Both the position numbers and the translations under genes were made by a program. From contig CALCSA010000011.1 in assembly GCA_937894185.1 (NCBI GenBank), forward strand, positions 1 to 11,103: DNA of 11,103 bases. The letters run 5' to 3'. Numbering within the stretch: the first letter of the stretch is position 1; the number at the start of each line of letters is the position of its first letter. The notes beneath the pieces are model-generated. The model searched no databases and had not been told where the DNA came from. It saw only the letters and a list, made by a program, of their open reading frames with translations. The stretch is from an uncultured Clostridia bacterium (GTDB taxonomy: Bacteria; Bacillota; Clostridia; Oscillospirales; Ruminococcaceae). This document shows positions 4,604-11,103 of the stretch, piece after piece.

Positions 4604-7402
4604 ATGGCTCAGGATTACAACCAAACCCTCAACCTGCCAAAAACCCAGTTTCCCATGCGGGCGGGGCTGCCTCAGCGGGAGCCTGCCATGCTGGAACAGT
4701 GGGAGAAGGATCGCCTGTTTTATAAAATGATTGAGAACAATGAGGGCAAACCCTTGTATGTTTTTCATGACGGTCCTCCCTATGCCAACGCCGATATTCA
4801 TTTGGGTACGGCGCTGAACAAGGTGCTCAAGGACGTCATTGTCCGCTACAAGAACATGAACGGCTTTCAGTGCAACTACATCCCCGGATGGGACTGCCAC
4901 GGGCTTCCCATCGAGTTGAAGGCCATCAAAGAAATCGGATTCGAAGAAGCGCAGGACCCGGTCAAGCTGCGCCGTCACTGCCGGAGCTTTGCCATGCGTC
5001 ATGTGGAAAATCAAAAGAAGCAATTTAAGCGTCTGGGCACTTTGGCCGACTACGACGATCCTTATCTGACCCTCAAGCCGGAGTACGAAGCCCTGCAAGT
5101 CGAGATTTTTGGCGACATGGCGTCCAAGGGCTACATCTATAAGGATTTAAAGCCGGTGTACTGGTGTGCCGACTGCCACACCGCTCTAGCCGAAGCCGAA
5201 ATCGAATACGAGGAAGACCCCTGCAAATCCGTTTACGTCAAATTCCCCGTCAAAGAGGATAGGGACGGTGTGCTGGCCCGGATGGGAGCCGCCGATCTTT
5301 CTAAAACCTACGTCCTCATCTGGACCACCACCACTTGGACTCTGCCCGGCAACCTTGCTGTTTGCCTTGGGCCCAAGTACGAATATGTGGTAGTATCCGC
5401 GGGCGGCGAGTACTATGTGTTGGCCAAAGAGCTGGTTGCCGCCGCCATGGAGGCTGCCGGCATTTCCGATTATACTGTTTTGGGCAGCGCCAACGGCCGG
5501 GAGCTGGAGCTTGCCGTCTGCCGCCATCCCTTCTTGGATCGTGATTCCCTCGTCATCATCGGCGACCACGTGACTCTGGAATCGGGTACCGGCTGCGTCC
5601 ACACCGCTCCCGGTCACGGCCTGGAGGACTTTGAGGTCTGCTCTCACTATCCCCAGATCGGCATGGTTGTTCCGGTGGATGATAAGGGACTGATGACTGC
5701 CGAGGCCGGAGAGCTTGTGGCGGGACTGCCCACCGCAAAAGCCAACGATATCATCATCGCTAAAATGCGGGAGGACGGCACCCTGTTTGCGCAGCAGAAT
5801 ATTGAGCATCAATATCCCCACTGCTGGCGTTGTAAGGACCCTGTGCTTTATCGGGCCACCGATCAATGGTTCTGCTCGGTGGAGGACTTTAAAAAGCAGA
5901 CGATTGCCGAAATCGAAAAGGTAGAGTATATCCCCGAATGGGGCAGGGGCCGGATGGCAGGCATGGTTCAGGACCGCAGCGCCTGGTGTCTTTCCCGGCA
6001 GCGCACTTGGGGTGTGCCCATCCCCGCCTTCTATTGCGGAGACTGCGGCAAGCCCATCCTGAACAACGAGACCTCTAAGGCGGTGGCCGACCTCTTCCGC
6101 CGGGAAGGCTCGGACAGCTGGTATATCCGCCCGGCTCAGGAGATCCTCCCCGCAGATTTTGCCTGCCCTCATTGCGGCAGCAAGGATACGGCCTCCTTCA
6201 CCAAGGAAACCGACACCATGGACGTCTGGTTTGACTCCGGTGTTTCCCACGCAGCCACCCTGATGGGCAACTGGCCCGATCAAACATGGCCCTGCGACCT
6301 TTATCTGGAAGGCACCGACCAATACCGGGGCTGGTTCCAGTCGGCTCTGCTCACCGCCGTGGCCTGGAAGGGTCAGGCTCCCTACCGGGCCGTAGTCACC
6401 CACGGCTGGGTGGTGGATGGCGAGGGCCGCAAGATGAGCAAATCCTTGGGCAACGGCATTGAGCCCGATGAGATTATCCGGGAGTATGGCGCGGACATCC
6501 TCCGCCTGTGGGTGGTTTCCTCCGATTATCACGCGGATATCCGCATTAGCAAGAACATCCTCAAGCAGCTTTCGGAAATCTACCGGAAGATTCGCAACAC
6601 CGCCCGGTATATTCTGGGCAACTTGGATGGCTTTGACCCTGTCAAGGACTGCGTAGCCGACAGTGAATTGCTGGATCTGGACCAGTGGGCTCTGGCCCGG
6701 CTGGACGCTCTGCTGGAGCGGACCCACCGCGCCTACGGCCACTTCGACTTCCACATCATCTTCCATGCCATCCACAACTTCTGCACCATCGATATGTCCA
6801 ACTTCTATCTTGACGTCATCAAGGACAGGCTCTACGTGGAAAAGGCGGACAGCGTGGCTCGCCGGGCTGCTCAAACCGCTATGTATCGCATTCTGCGGAC
6901 CCTGACCACTCTGATCGCCCCCATCATCCCCTTTACCGCCGAAGAAATCTGGAGCTATCTGCCTGCCGATCCAGCCTGGAATGCGCAGTCCGTGATGTTT
7001 AACGAGATTCCCAAGGCAGCGGGCAAGGTGGACGAGGAGTTTATGGTCCGCTGGGAAAAGCTGATCGCGGTCCGCGGCGATGTCAACAAAGCCCTGGAAA
7101 TGGCCAGAACCGCCAAGGAAATTGGCAAGTCTTTGGAAGCAAAGGTGGTTCTCCACTGCAAGGGAGAGCTGTTGGACTTCCTCAAAGCCAACGAGGATGT
7201 GTTGAGCACCATCTTCATCGTCTCTCAGGTGGAGTTAAGGGAAGGGGGAACCGGCCCTGTTTCCGGCGAGGTGGAGGGCCTCACCGTAGAAGTGCTGTCC
7301 GCACAGGGCGAAAAGTGCCAGCGCTGCTGGACCTACAGCCCCACGGTGGGAGAGAGCGAACATCACACTCTTTGCGCCCGTTGCGCCTCCATTGTGGAAT
7401 AG
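4604..7402 (+). CDS. ileS: Isoleucyl-tRNA synthetase (bacterial, C-terminal zinc type)
   Basis: IleRS charges tRNA-Ile with isoleucine in the cytoplasm and hydrolyses mischarged valine. At 932 residues it has normal bacterial length. The catalytic site shows DGPPYANADIHLGT (57-69ish; HIGH-motif equivalent HLGT at 66-69, with Thr for the last His), GWDCHGLPIE (95-104), WCLSRQR (461-467) and KMSKS (610-614). The CP1 editing domain has the TTTT run (241-244), HTAPGHG starting at H333, and D342, the same numbers as the key E. coli editing residues. A four-Cys pair set (C478, C481, C521, C524) looks like a zinc site in the insertion, and the C-terminal zinc ribbon is C905, C908, C924, C927. The MAQDYNQTLNLPKTQFPMR start is typical. 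lspA follows after only 3 nt. This is the canonical type, not the long mupirocin-resistant type as far as can be judged by eye. Confidence 0.98.
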   Translation: MAQDYNQTLNLPKTQFPMRAGLPQREPAMLEQWEKDRLFYKMIENNEGKPLYVFHDGPPYANADIHLGTALNKVLKDVIVRYKNMNGFQCNYIPGWDCHGLPIELKAIKEIGFEEAQDPVKLRRHCRSFAMRHVENQKKQFKRLGTLADYDDPYLTLKPEYEALQVEIFGDMASKGYIYKDLKPVYWCADCHTALAEAEIEYEEDPCKSVYVKFPVKEDRDGVLARMGAADLSKTYVLIWTTTTWTLPGNLAVCLGPKYEYVVVSAGGEYYVLAKELVAAAMEAAGISDYTVLGSANGRELELAVCRHPFLDRDSLVIIGDHVTLESGTGCVHTAPGHGLEDFEVCSHYPQIGMVVPVDDKGLMTAEAGELVAGLPTAKANDIIIAKMREDGTLFAQQNIEHQYPHCWRCKDPVLYRATDQWFCSVEDFKKQTIAEIEKVEYIPEWGRGRMAGMVQDRSAWCLSRQRTWGVPIPAFYCGDCGKPILNNETSKAVADLFRREGSDSWYIRPAQEILPADFACPHCGSKDTASFTKETDTMDVWFDSGVSHAATLMGNWPDQTWPCDLYLEGTDQYRGWFQSALLTAVAWKGQAPYRAVVTHGWVVDGEGRKMSKSLGNGIEPDEIIREYGADILRLWVVSSDYHADIRISKNILKQLSEIYRKIRNTARYILGNLDGFDPVKDCVADSELLDLDQWALARLDALLERTHRAYGHFDFHIIFHAIHNFCTIDMSNFYLDVIKDRLYVEKADSVARRAAQTAMYRILRTLTTLIAPIIPFTAEEIWSYLPADPAWNAQSVMFNEIPKAAGKVDEEFMVRWEKLIAVRGDVNKALEMARTAKEIGKSLEAKVVLHCKGELLDFLKANEDVLSTIFIVSQVELREGGTGPVSGEVEGLTVEVLSAQGEKCQRCWTYSPTVGESEHHTLCARCASIVE

Positions 7403-7405
7403 CCT

Positions 7406-7942
7406 ATGAGGAAAAAGCTATCCCTTCTGACTTGTGGCATCCTCATTGCCTTGGACCAGCTGGTGAAAGTGTGGGCCATCACCGCATTGGGGCCGCCTGT
7501 GGGGGAACGGATCACCGTTATCCCCGGCCTGTTCTATCTTAGTTATGTCGAAAACCGCGGTGCCGCCTTCGGGTTGTTTCAGGGAGGCACCCAAATACTG
7601 GGGCTAATATCCCTTGTGGTGCTGGCCTTCCTGCTCTACTACCTGTTGAGCAGCCGGGTTCAGGAGCCGGTTCTGGTCTGGAGCCTTTCCCTGATTCTGG
7701 CCGGAGGCTTCGGCAATCTGATCGACCGATTTTTCCGGGGCTTTGTGGTGGACTATCTGGACTTTTCCGCTCTGTTTGGGTTCCCGGTCTTTAATCTGGC
7801 CGACTGCTGCGTTGTCTGCGGCACCGGCATGATCCTTGTTGTGATAATCATGTTGGAAGGTCGCGACAAAAAAACACCTAAGTCAGATGAGGCGGGCACG
7901 GAGCCGGTGGAACAGGGGCCCGATCAACATGAAGAGGCTTGA
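7406..7942 (+). CDS. lspA: Lipoprotein signal peptidase (signal peptidase II)
   Basis: LspA is a membrane aspartic protease that removes signal peptides from lipid-modified prolipoproteins. The 178-residue protein has hydrophobic segments at about 5-20, 62-81, 88-105 and 126-149. Family motifs are all present: LDQLVK (D17), NRGAAFG (50-56), GGFGNLIDR (100-108) and the catalytic aspartates D116 (in VVDYLDF) and D133 (in FNLADCC). Residues ~152-178 form a hydrophilic, acid-rich tail that is longer than in many relatives and lies partly in the overlap with the next gene. No good SD precedes ATG 7406, only 3 nt after the ileS stop, so translation is probably coupled to ileS. The ileS-lspA order is common in bacteria. 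Confidence 0.97.
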   Translation: MRKKLSLLTCGILIALDQLVKVWAITALGPPVGERITVIPGLFYLSYVENRGAAFGLFQGGTQILGLISLVVLAFLLYYLLSSRVQEPVLVWSLSLILAGGFGNLIDRFFRGFVVDYLDFSALFGFPVFNLADCCVVCGTGMILVVIIMLEGRDKKTPKSDEAGTEPVEQGPDQHEEA

Positions 7943-8843
7943 ACTGTATGCGCTGCCGGAGGACTCTGGGCAGCGCATTGACCTTTTTGTGAGCCAATCC
8001 TGTCCCCAGTTGACCCGCAACGCCGTACAGCGCCTCTGCGGCGAGGGGCGTGTGCTGGTGGAGGGGGAGCCCGCTCTGAAAAACCGGCGGCTGCAGGGGG
8101 GAGAGCGGGTAGAAATCCTGCTGCCTGCTTCTGCCCCGGCAGAGCTGCAGCCTCAGAACATCCCCCTTGCCATTGTCTACGAGGACCCCTATTTATTGGT
8201 GATTAATAAGCCAAGAGGTTTGGTGGTGCATCCGGCCCCCGGCCACGAGCAGGGCACCTTGGTCAACGGGCTTCTTTACCACTGCGGCGAGGAGCTGCGA
8301 AGGGTAGGGGACCCGGAACGCCCCGGCATTGTTCATCGGCTGGACCGAATGACCAGCGGTTTGCTGATCGCGGCAAAAACCCAAGCCGCTTACGAGGGCC
8401 TTTCCCGGCTGATGAAGGATTACACCGTTTGCCGGATTTACGAGGCGGTGGTCCACGGGGGGGTGGGGGAGGACGCGGGCACCATCAGCGCTCCCATTGG
8501 CCGCCATCCCAAGGACCGGAAAAAGATGTGGGTCACAGAAGACGGCCGGGAAGCCGTCACCCACTTCCGGGTGCTGGAACGATACCAAAACTTTACCCAT
8601 CTGGAGCTGCGGCTGGAAACAGGCCGCACTCACCAGATTCGGGTTCATATGGCCCACAGGGGAAACCCGGTGGCGGGAGATATGGTGTATGGCCCCCGCA
8701 AAGGCATCGCTTCTTTGGAGGGTCAGTGTCTCCATGCCAGAACGTTGGGGTTTGACCATCCCATCACAGGAATGCGGCTGGAACTGACCAGTGAGCTTCC
8801 GGGCTACTTTCGCCAGTTTCTTAAAAAACTAAATTCTATGTGA
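7929..8843 (+). CDS. rluD: RluA/RluD-family 23S rRNA pseudouridine synthase (YlyB-like)
   Basis: This enzyme should isomerise uridine to pseudouridine in large-subunit rRNA. The 304-residue product has an N-terminal S4 RNA-binding domain (about 14-68: GQRIDLFVSQSCPQLTRNAV, then GRVLVEGEPA), and a catalytic domain with KPRGLVVHPAPGH (94-106), HRLDRMTSG (catalytic D139) and GRTHQIRVH (232-240). Start ATG 7929 gives the usual N-terminus and has AGGGG at 7914-7918; the upstream ATG 7887 would add 14 residues that are only lspA sequence in another frame. The start overlaps lspA by 14 nt. The lspA-rluD(ylyB) order matches Bacillus. The exact uridine targets cannot be told from sequence alone, so the rluD name is by family; another RluA-type specificity is possible. 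Confidence 0.92.
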   Translation: MKRLELYALPEDSGQRIDLFVSQSCPQLTRNAVQRLCGEGRVLVEGEPALKNRRLQGGERVEILLPASAPAELQPQNIPLAIVYEDPYLLVINKPRGLVVHPAPGHEQGTLVNGLLYHCGEELRRVGDPERPGIVHRLDRMTSGLLIAAKTQAAYEGLSRLMKDYTVCRIYEAVVHGGVGEDAGTISAPIGRHPKDRKKMWVTEDGREAVTHFRVLERYQNFTHLELRLETGRTHQIRVHMAHRGNPVAGDMVYGPRKGIASLEGQCLHARTLGFDHPITGMRLELTSELPGYFRQFLKKLNSM

Positions 8844-8852
8844 GGTGCAGAT

Positions 8853-9665
8853 ATGGCTTTAAAACTATCCGATCTTGTCATTATGAGCGACGTGGACGGC
8901 ACTTTGGTGCGTTTGGGACAGCCGGTTCACCCCCGCAATGTGCAGGCCTTGGAGCGTTTTGTCTCCAAGGGAGGTCACTTTGCCATTTCCACCGGCCGGG
9001 GCAGAGAGTTCACCCGCCCTTTGGTGGAGCAGCTTCCGGTCAACTTCCCCTGCGTCATCTTTAACGGCGGAGCCATTTACGACTTTTCCACCGAGGAATA
9101 TTTGATGGAAATTGACCTGCCGGAGCATTCCACCCAGTACATACAGGAAGTGATGGATCGGTTCCCTCAAATTGCCGTCATTGCCGTAGATTCCGACCAT
9201 TACCTTGACATCAATGGCGGAGCGGCAGAGCATTATGGGGATGTGTATCCCAACAAAAGCACCATTAAAATAGCCATGTCCGACCTCAAAGGCAAGCTGA
9301 TGAAGAGCCTGATGCTCCTTCATCCCCAGTGGGCGGAGGAATTTATGGCCTATGTGGAGGAGAAGCAGTTCCCCGGAGTTCGGTTTGTACCCACCAACTC
9401 CCACCTGATTGAGATGCTGCCGGAGCATTCCTCCAAGGGAAATGCCCTGCAAAAGCTGATGGAAAAGAAGAAAATTCACCTTGACCGTCTGGTGGCTATC
9501 GGCGACTACTACAACGACAAGGAAATGATTGAGCTGGCAGGCATCGGCGTCACCATGCACACTGCTCCCGACGACTTAAAGGCGCTGGCTCAGATGCTGG
9601 TTTGCGATTGTAGAGAAGGTTCTCTGGGAGATTTGGTAGAGCAGCTGGAAGCTCGGTACCAGTAA
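8853..9665 (+). CDS. Cof-type HAD-superfamily sugar/nucleotide phosphatase
   Basis: The 270-residue protein has all HAD motifs: motif I DVDGT (nucleophile D13, acid/base D15), motif II ISTGRG (S46/T47 region), motif III K195 in SSKGNALQKL, and motif IV GDYYND (D218, D222). A large cap insert between motifs II and III (about 80-185) is the C2 type of the Cof/YidA/SupH group, which dephosphorylate sugar phosphates, flavins or pyridoxal phosphate; the substrate cannot be named. The SD GAGGTG (8842-8847) overlaps the stop codon of the preceding gene, 5 nt before ATG 8853. The gene has no obvious pathway link with either neighbour. YggS earlier in the window handles PLP, and some Cof enzymes act on PLP, but that link is speculation. 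Confidence 0.9.
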   Translation: MALKLSDLVIMSDVDGTLVRLGQPVHPRNVQALERFVSKGGHFAISTGRGREFTRPLVEQLPVNFPCVIFNGGAIYDFSTEEYLMEIDLPEHSTQYIQEVMDRFPQIAVIAVDSDHYLDINGGAAEHYGDVYPNKSTIKIAMSDLKGKLMKSLMLLHPQWAEEFMAYVEEKQFPGVRFVPTNSHLIEMLPEHSSKGNALQKLMEKKKIHLDRLVAIGDYYNDKEMIELAGIGVTMHTAPDDLKALAQMLVCDCREGSLGDLVEQLEARYQ

Positions 9666-9675
9666 CGGCAAACGC

Positions 9676-9705
9676 GCATATATCCGCCCCATAACGGCAT
9701 AAATT
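9676..9705 (+). promoter_or_regulatory. Possible sigmaE-type sporulation promoter before cwlD
   Basis: GCATATA (9676-9682), 15 nt of spacer, then CATAAATT (9698-9705) resembles the Bacillus sigmaE pattern (about KMATATT, 14-15 nt, CATACANT), with one mismatch in each box. The CwlD family is sporulation-specific, which fits. Against it, the transcript start would fall near 9711-9713, at the SD, leaving a leader of only ~12 nt. This is a candidate only. Confidence 0.35.
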
Positions 9706-9723
9706 GTTATGAGGTGATGAGGT

Positions 9724-10467
9724 ATGACGCGCTTTAAATGGGGTGTACTGGCTCTGACAGGGGTGCTGCTGATTGTATCGGCGGTGCTGCGTGTTAAAAA
9801 TGCGGCTCTGACTGTGGCCGGCCCGGTGGGAGGACTCCCGGTGATTATCATCGATCCCGGTCATGGCGGAGCGGACGGCGGAGCTGTCGGTTCCGGCGGC
9901 ATTGTGGAAAAGGACATCAACCTTTCCCTTTCCTTCAAGCTGCGGGATCTGATGAAGGTGAGCGGTTTTCAGGTAGTGATGACCCGGGAGGAGGATATTT
10001 CCATCCACGATCCGGGGGTCAAAGGCACCCGCAAGCAAAAAACCTCCGACCTCCATAACCGGATGGCGCTTATGGAAAGTTACCCCAACGCCATTTTTAT
10101 CAGCATTCATCAAAACAAATTTGGAGATGCCAGACAAAACGGCGCTCAGGTTTTCTACGGCCCCAAAAACGAGAGCAGCAAGGAGCTGGCCGAGGCGGTG
10201 CAGCAGAATATTGTTTCCATGCTGCAGCCGGAAAACAAAAGGCTGTGCAAAAAAGGGGAAAAGAACCTCTACCTCATCTTCGAAGCCAAGTGCCCCGCCA
10301 TTCTGCTGGAGTGCGGCTTTCTTTCCAACGGGGAGGAGGCAAGGCGTCTGGCCGACGAGGACTATCAGGCTCAGTTGGCCTTTGCCACTCTGCGCTCGGT
10401 ACTGGAATATCTCAGCGAGACACAGCCGGTGGATCAGCTGCTGCCGGGAAGCAAACAGCTTTCGTAA
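9724..10467 (+). CDS. cwlD: N-acetylmuramoyl-L-alanine amidase CwlD (spore cortex, muramic-delta-lactam)
   Basis: CwlD is a zinc amidase of the Amidase_3 family that removes peptide side chains from cortex peptidoglycan, the first step to muramic-delta-lactam needed for germination. The 247-residue product has an N-terminal membrane segment (about 7-23), then a single amidase domain with zinc ligands H47 (DPGHGGADGG), E62 (GIVEKD) and H129 (FISIHQN), and catalytic E196 (LLECGFLSN). The segment KNLYLIFEAKCPAILLECG is typical of CwlD. No cell-wall-binding domain follows, which favours CwlD over vegetative autolysins. ATG 9724 is preceded by GAGGTG (9711-9716) 7 nt upstream, with a second GAGGT (9719-9723) touching the start. 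A possible sigmaE promoter lies just upstream. It is the best sign in the window that the organism forms spores. Confidence 0.92.
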   Translation: MTRFKWGVLALTGVLLIVSAVLRVKNAALTVAGPVGGLPVIIIDPGHGGADGGAVGSGGIVEKDINLSLSFKLRDLMKVSGFQVVMTREEDISIHDPGVKGTRKQKTSDLHNRMALMESYPNAIFISIHQNKFGDARQNGAQVFYGPKNESSKELAEAVQQNIVSMLQPENKRLCKKGEKNLYLIFEAKCPAILLECGFLSNGEEARRLADEDYQAQLAFATLRSVLEYLSETQPVDQLLPGSKQLS

Positions 10468-10468
10468 A

Positions 10469-10538
10469 GGCCTGTCCCACTCCATCAGCCCGTATCAGGA
10501 ATACCAAGATACACGAAAACACGGCCTGTTTGCAGGCC
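10469..10538 (+). promoter_or_regulatory. Hairpin between cwlD and radA with a competing upstream arm
   Basis: GGCCTG (10523-10528) and CAGGCC (10533-10538) form a six-pair GC-rich stem with loop TTTG. A second GGCCTG at 10469-10474, just after the cwlD stop, could pair with the same CAGGCC. No T-run follows, so it is not a usual terminator. The hairpin ends 20 nt before the radA start, close to its SD. Confidence 0.4.
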
Positions 10539-10558
10539 CGATTCAAAGGATAATACTT

Positions 10559-11103
10559 ATGGCAAGCAAAGTAAAAACGTCCTATGTATGCGTGGAATGC
10601 GGCTTTGAGACCGCCCGCTGGCTGGGGAAATGCCCCGGCTGCGGCCACTGGAACACCTTGGAGGAAACCCTGCGCCAGCCGGAACCCAAGGCGGGGCTGG
10701 CATCCGGCCGCTCGCAGACCGCCCTGACCACCACTTTGACCCGCCTTTCCGAGCTGGAAGCGGAAGGCGAATGGCGCAGCGACACCGGCCTTTCCGAGCT
10801 GAACCGGGGGCTGGGAGGCGGTGTGGTGGACGGTTCGGTGATCCTCCTCTGCGGGGACCCGGGTATCGGCAAATCCACCCTGCTCCTTCAGATGTGCCAC
10901 ACCCTTTGCCAGCAAAAAACCATTCTCTACGCAGCGGGAGAAGAAAGCCCCCGGCAGATTAAGCTGCGGGCCCGCCGTCTGGGAATGAGCGGTGAGAATC
11001 TAATCATCGCCCCGGAAACCGACGTGGAACAGGTGCTGGCAGCGGTGGAAAAGCTTGCCCCCGATGTGGTGATGGTGGACTCCATCCAGACGATGAATCA
11101 TCC
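10559..11103 (+). CDS. radA: DNA repair protein RadA (Sms), N-terminal part cut by window edge
   Basis: RadA is a RecA-like ATPase that helps branch migration in recombinational repair and transformation. The 181 complete codons show an N-terminal four-Cys zinc finger (C11, C14, C25, C28, with CVECGFETARWLGKCPGCGHW broken as CVECGFETARW then LGKCPGCGHWNT), then a linker and the RecA core. Walker A is GDPGIGKST (99-107) and Walker B is VVMVDSIQT (170-177, D174). AGEES (126-130) is the following family signature. The KNRFG motif and C-terminal Lon-like domain would lie downstream, outside the window. ATG 10559 has AAAGGA (10545-10550) 8 nt upstream. No stop occurs to the window edge. The gap after cwlD is 91 nt and holds a hairpin but no clear promoter, so it may be partly co-transcribed. 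Confidence 0.97.
   Translation, partial: MASKVKTSYVCVECGFETARWLGKCPGCGHWNTLEETLRQPEPKAGLASGRSQTALTTTLTRLSELEAEGEWRSDTGLSELNRGLGGGVVDGSVILLCGDPGIGKSTLLLQMCHTLCQQKTILYAAGEESPRQIKLRARRLGMSGENLIIAPETDVEQVLAAVEKLAPDVVMVDSIQTMNH

Noticed and set aside
5186..7156. Minus-strand open frame (656 codons) opposite ileS
   Set aside because: Antisense shadow of the IleRS coding region, which has every catalytic and editing motif; no family resemblance on the minus strand.
7887..7928. Earlier start (ATG 7887) for the RluD-type gene
   Set aside because: The 14 extra residues only reflect lspA in another frame and have no family match; ATG 7929 has AGGGG upstream and the usual N-terminus.
9691..9710. ATAAC/GTTAT inverted repeat before cwlD
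   Set aside because: Only five A/T-rich pairs with a 10-nt loop, overlapping the promoter-like boxes; too weak to call.
10523..10545. Rho-independent terminator after cwlD
   Set aside because: The stem is good but no T-run follows; the sequence continues CGATTCAAAGG.
10549..10554. GATAAT as a -10 box for radA
   Set aside because: It overlaps the end of the SD and lies only 4 nt from ATG, and no -35 box sits at suitable distance.

Overview
The window is a single-direction gene block. Every supported gene lies on the + strand, the gaps are short, and no convincing rho-independent terminator was found. Gene content and order (miaA, yggS/ylmE, sepF, ylmH, divIVA, ileS, lspA, an RluD-type pseudouridine synthase, cwlD, radA) point to a Gram-positive Bacillota. 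The moderately GC-rich codon use, the clostridial-looking IleRS and the HlyD-like gene in the division cluster suggest a spore-forming Clostridia, perhaps Oscillospirales-like. The phylum is well supported; the order is an inference.

Layout. 2-469 is the C-terminal part of miaA, cut by the left edge. 487-3643 is a tightly packed run: a HlyD-like single-pass membrane protein, the PLP-binding protein YggS (starting inside the previous gene), the division protein SepF, and the S4-domain protein YlmH (abutting sepF with no gap). After a 54-nt gap with competing hairpins comes divIVA (3698-4432). A 171-nt leader (4433-4603) precedes ileS (4604-7402). lspA follows after 3 nt, and the RluD-type synthase starts inside the end of lspA. 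A Cof-type HAD phosphatase (8853-9665), the cortex amidase cwlD (9724-10467) and the first 181 codons of radA (10559 to the edge) complete the window. No stretch over 300 bases lacks a gene.

How the genes fit together. SepF, YlmH and DivIVA form the classic division and cell-pole group. SepF tethers FtsZ filaments to the membrane and DivIVA marks curved membrane at septa and poles. In Bacillus the order is ylmD-ylmE-sepF-ylmG-ylmH-divIVA-ileS. Here ylmG is absent between sepF and ylmH, and a HlyD-like adaptor stands upstream of yggS. MiaA, IleRS and the RluD-type enzyme serve tRNA and rRNA function. LspA matures lipoproteins. CwlD, the best-supported sign of sporulation, acts on cortex peptidoglycan. 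RadA acts in recombinational repair.

The most interesting signal is non-coding. The ileS leader has no recognisable T-box. It carries two copies each of two partly complementary segments, arranged 1-2-3-4 so that 1:2 plus 3:4 competes with 2:3, the layout of an attenuator-type RNA switch. A further hairpin lies in the 3:4 loop, and a tail just before the Shine-Dalgarno could pair with it. Other points are a sigmaE-like promoter before cwlD, a changed lipid-contact pair in DivIVA, a His-to-Thr change in the IleRS HIGH motif, and the HlyD-like protein in a division operon. No mobile element, CRISPR array, tRNA or rRNA was seen.
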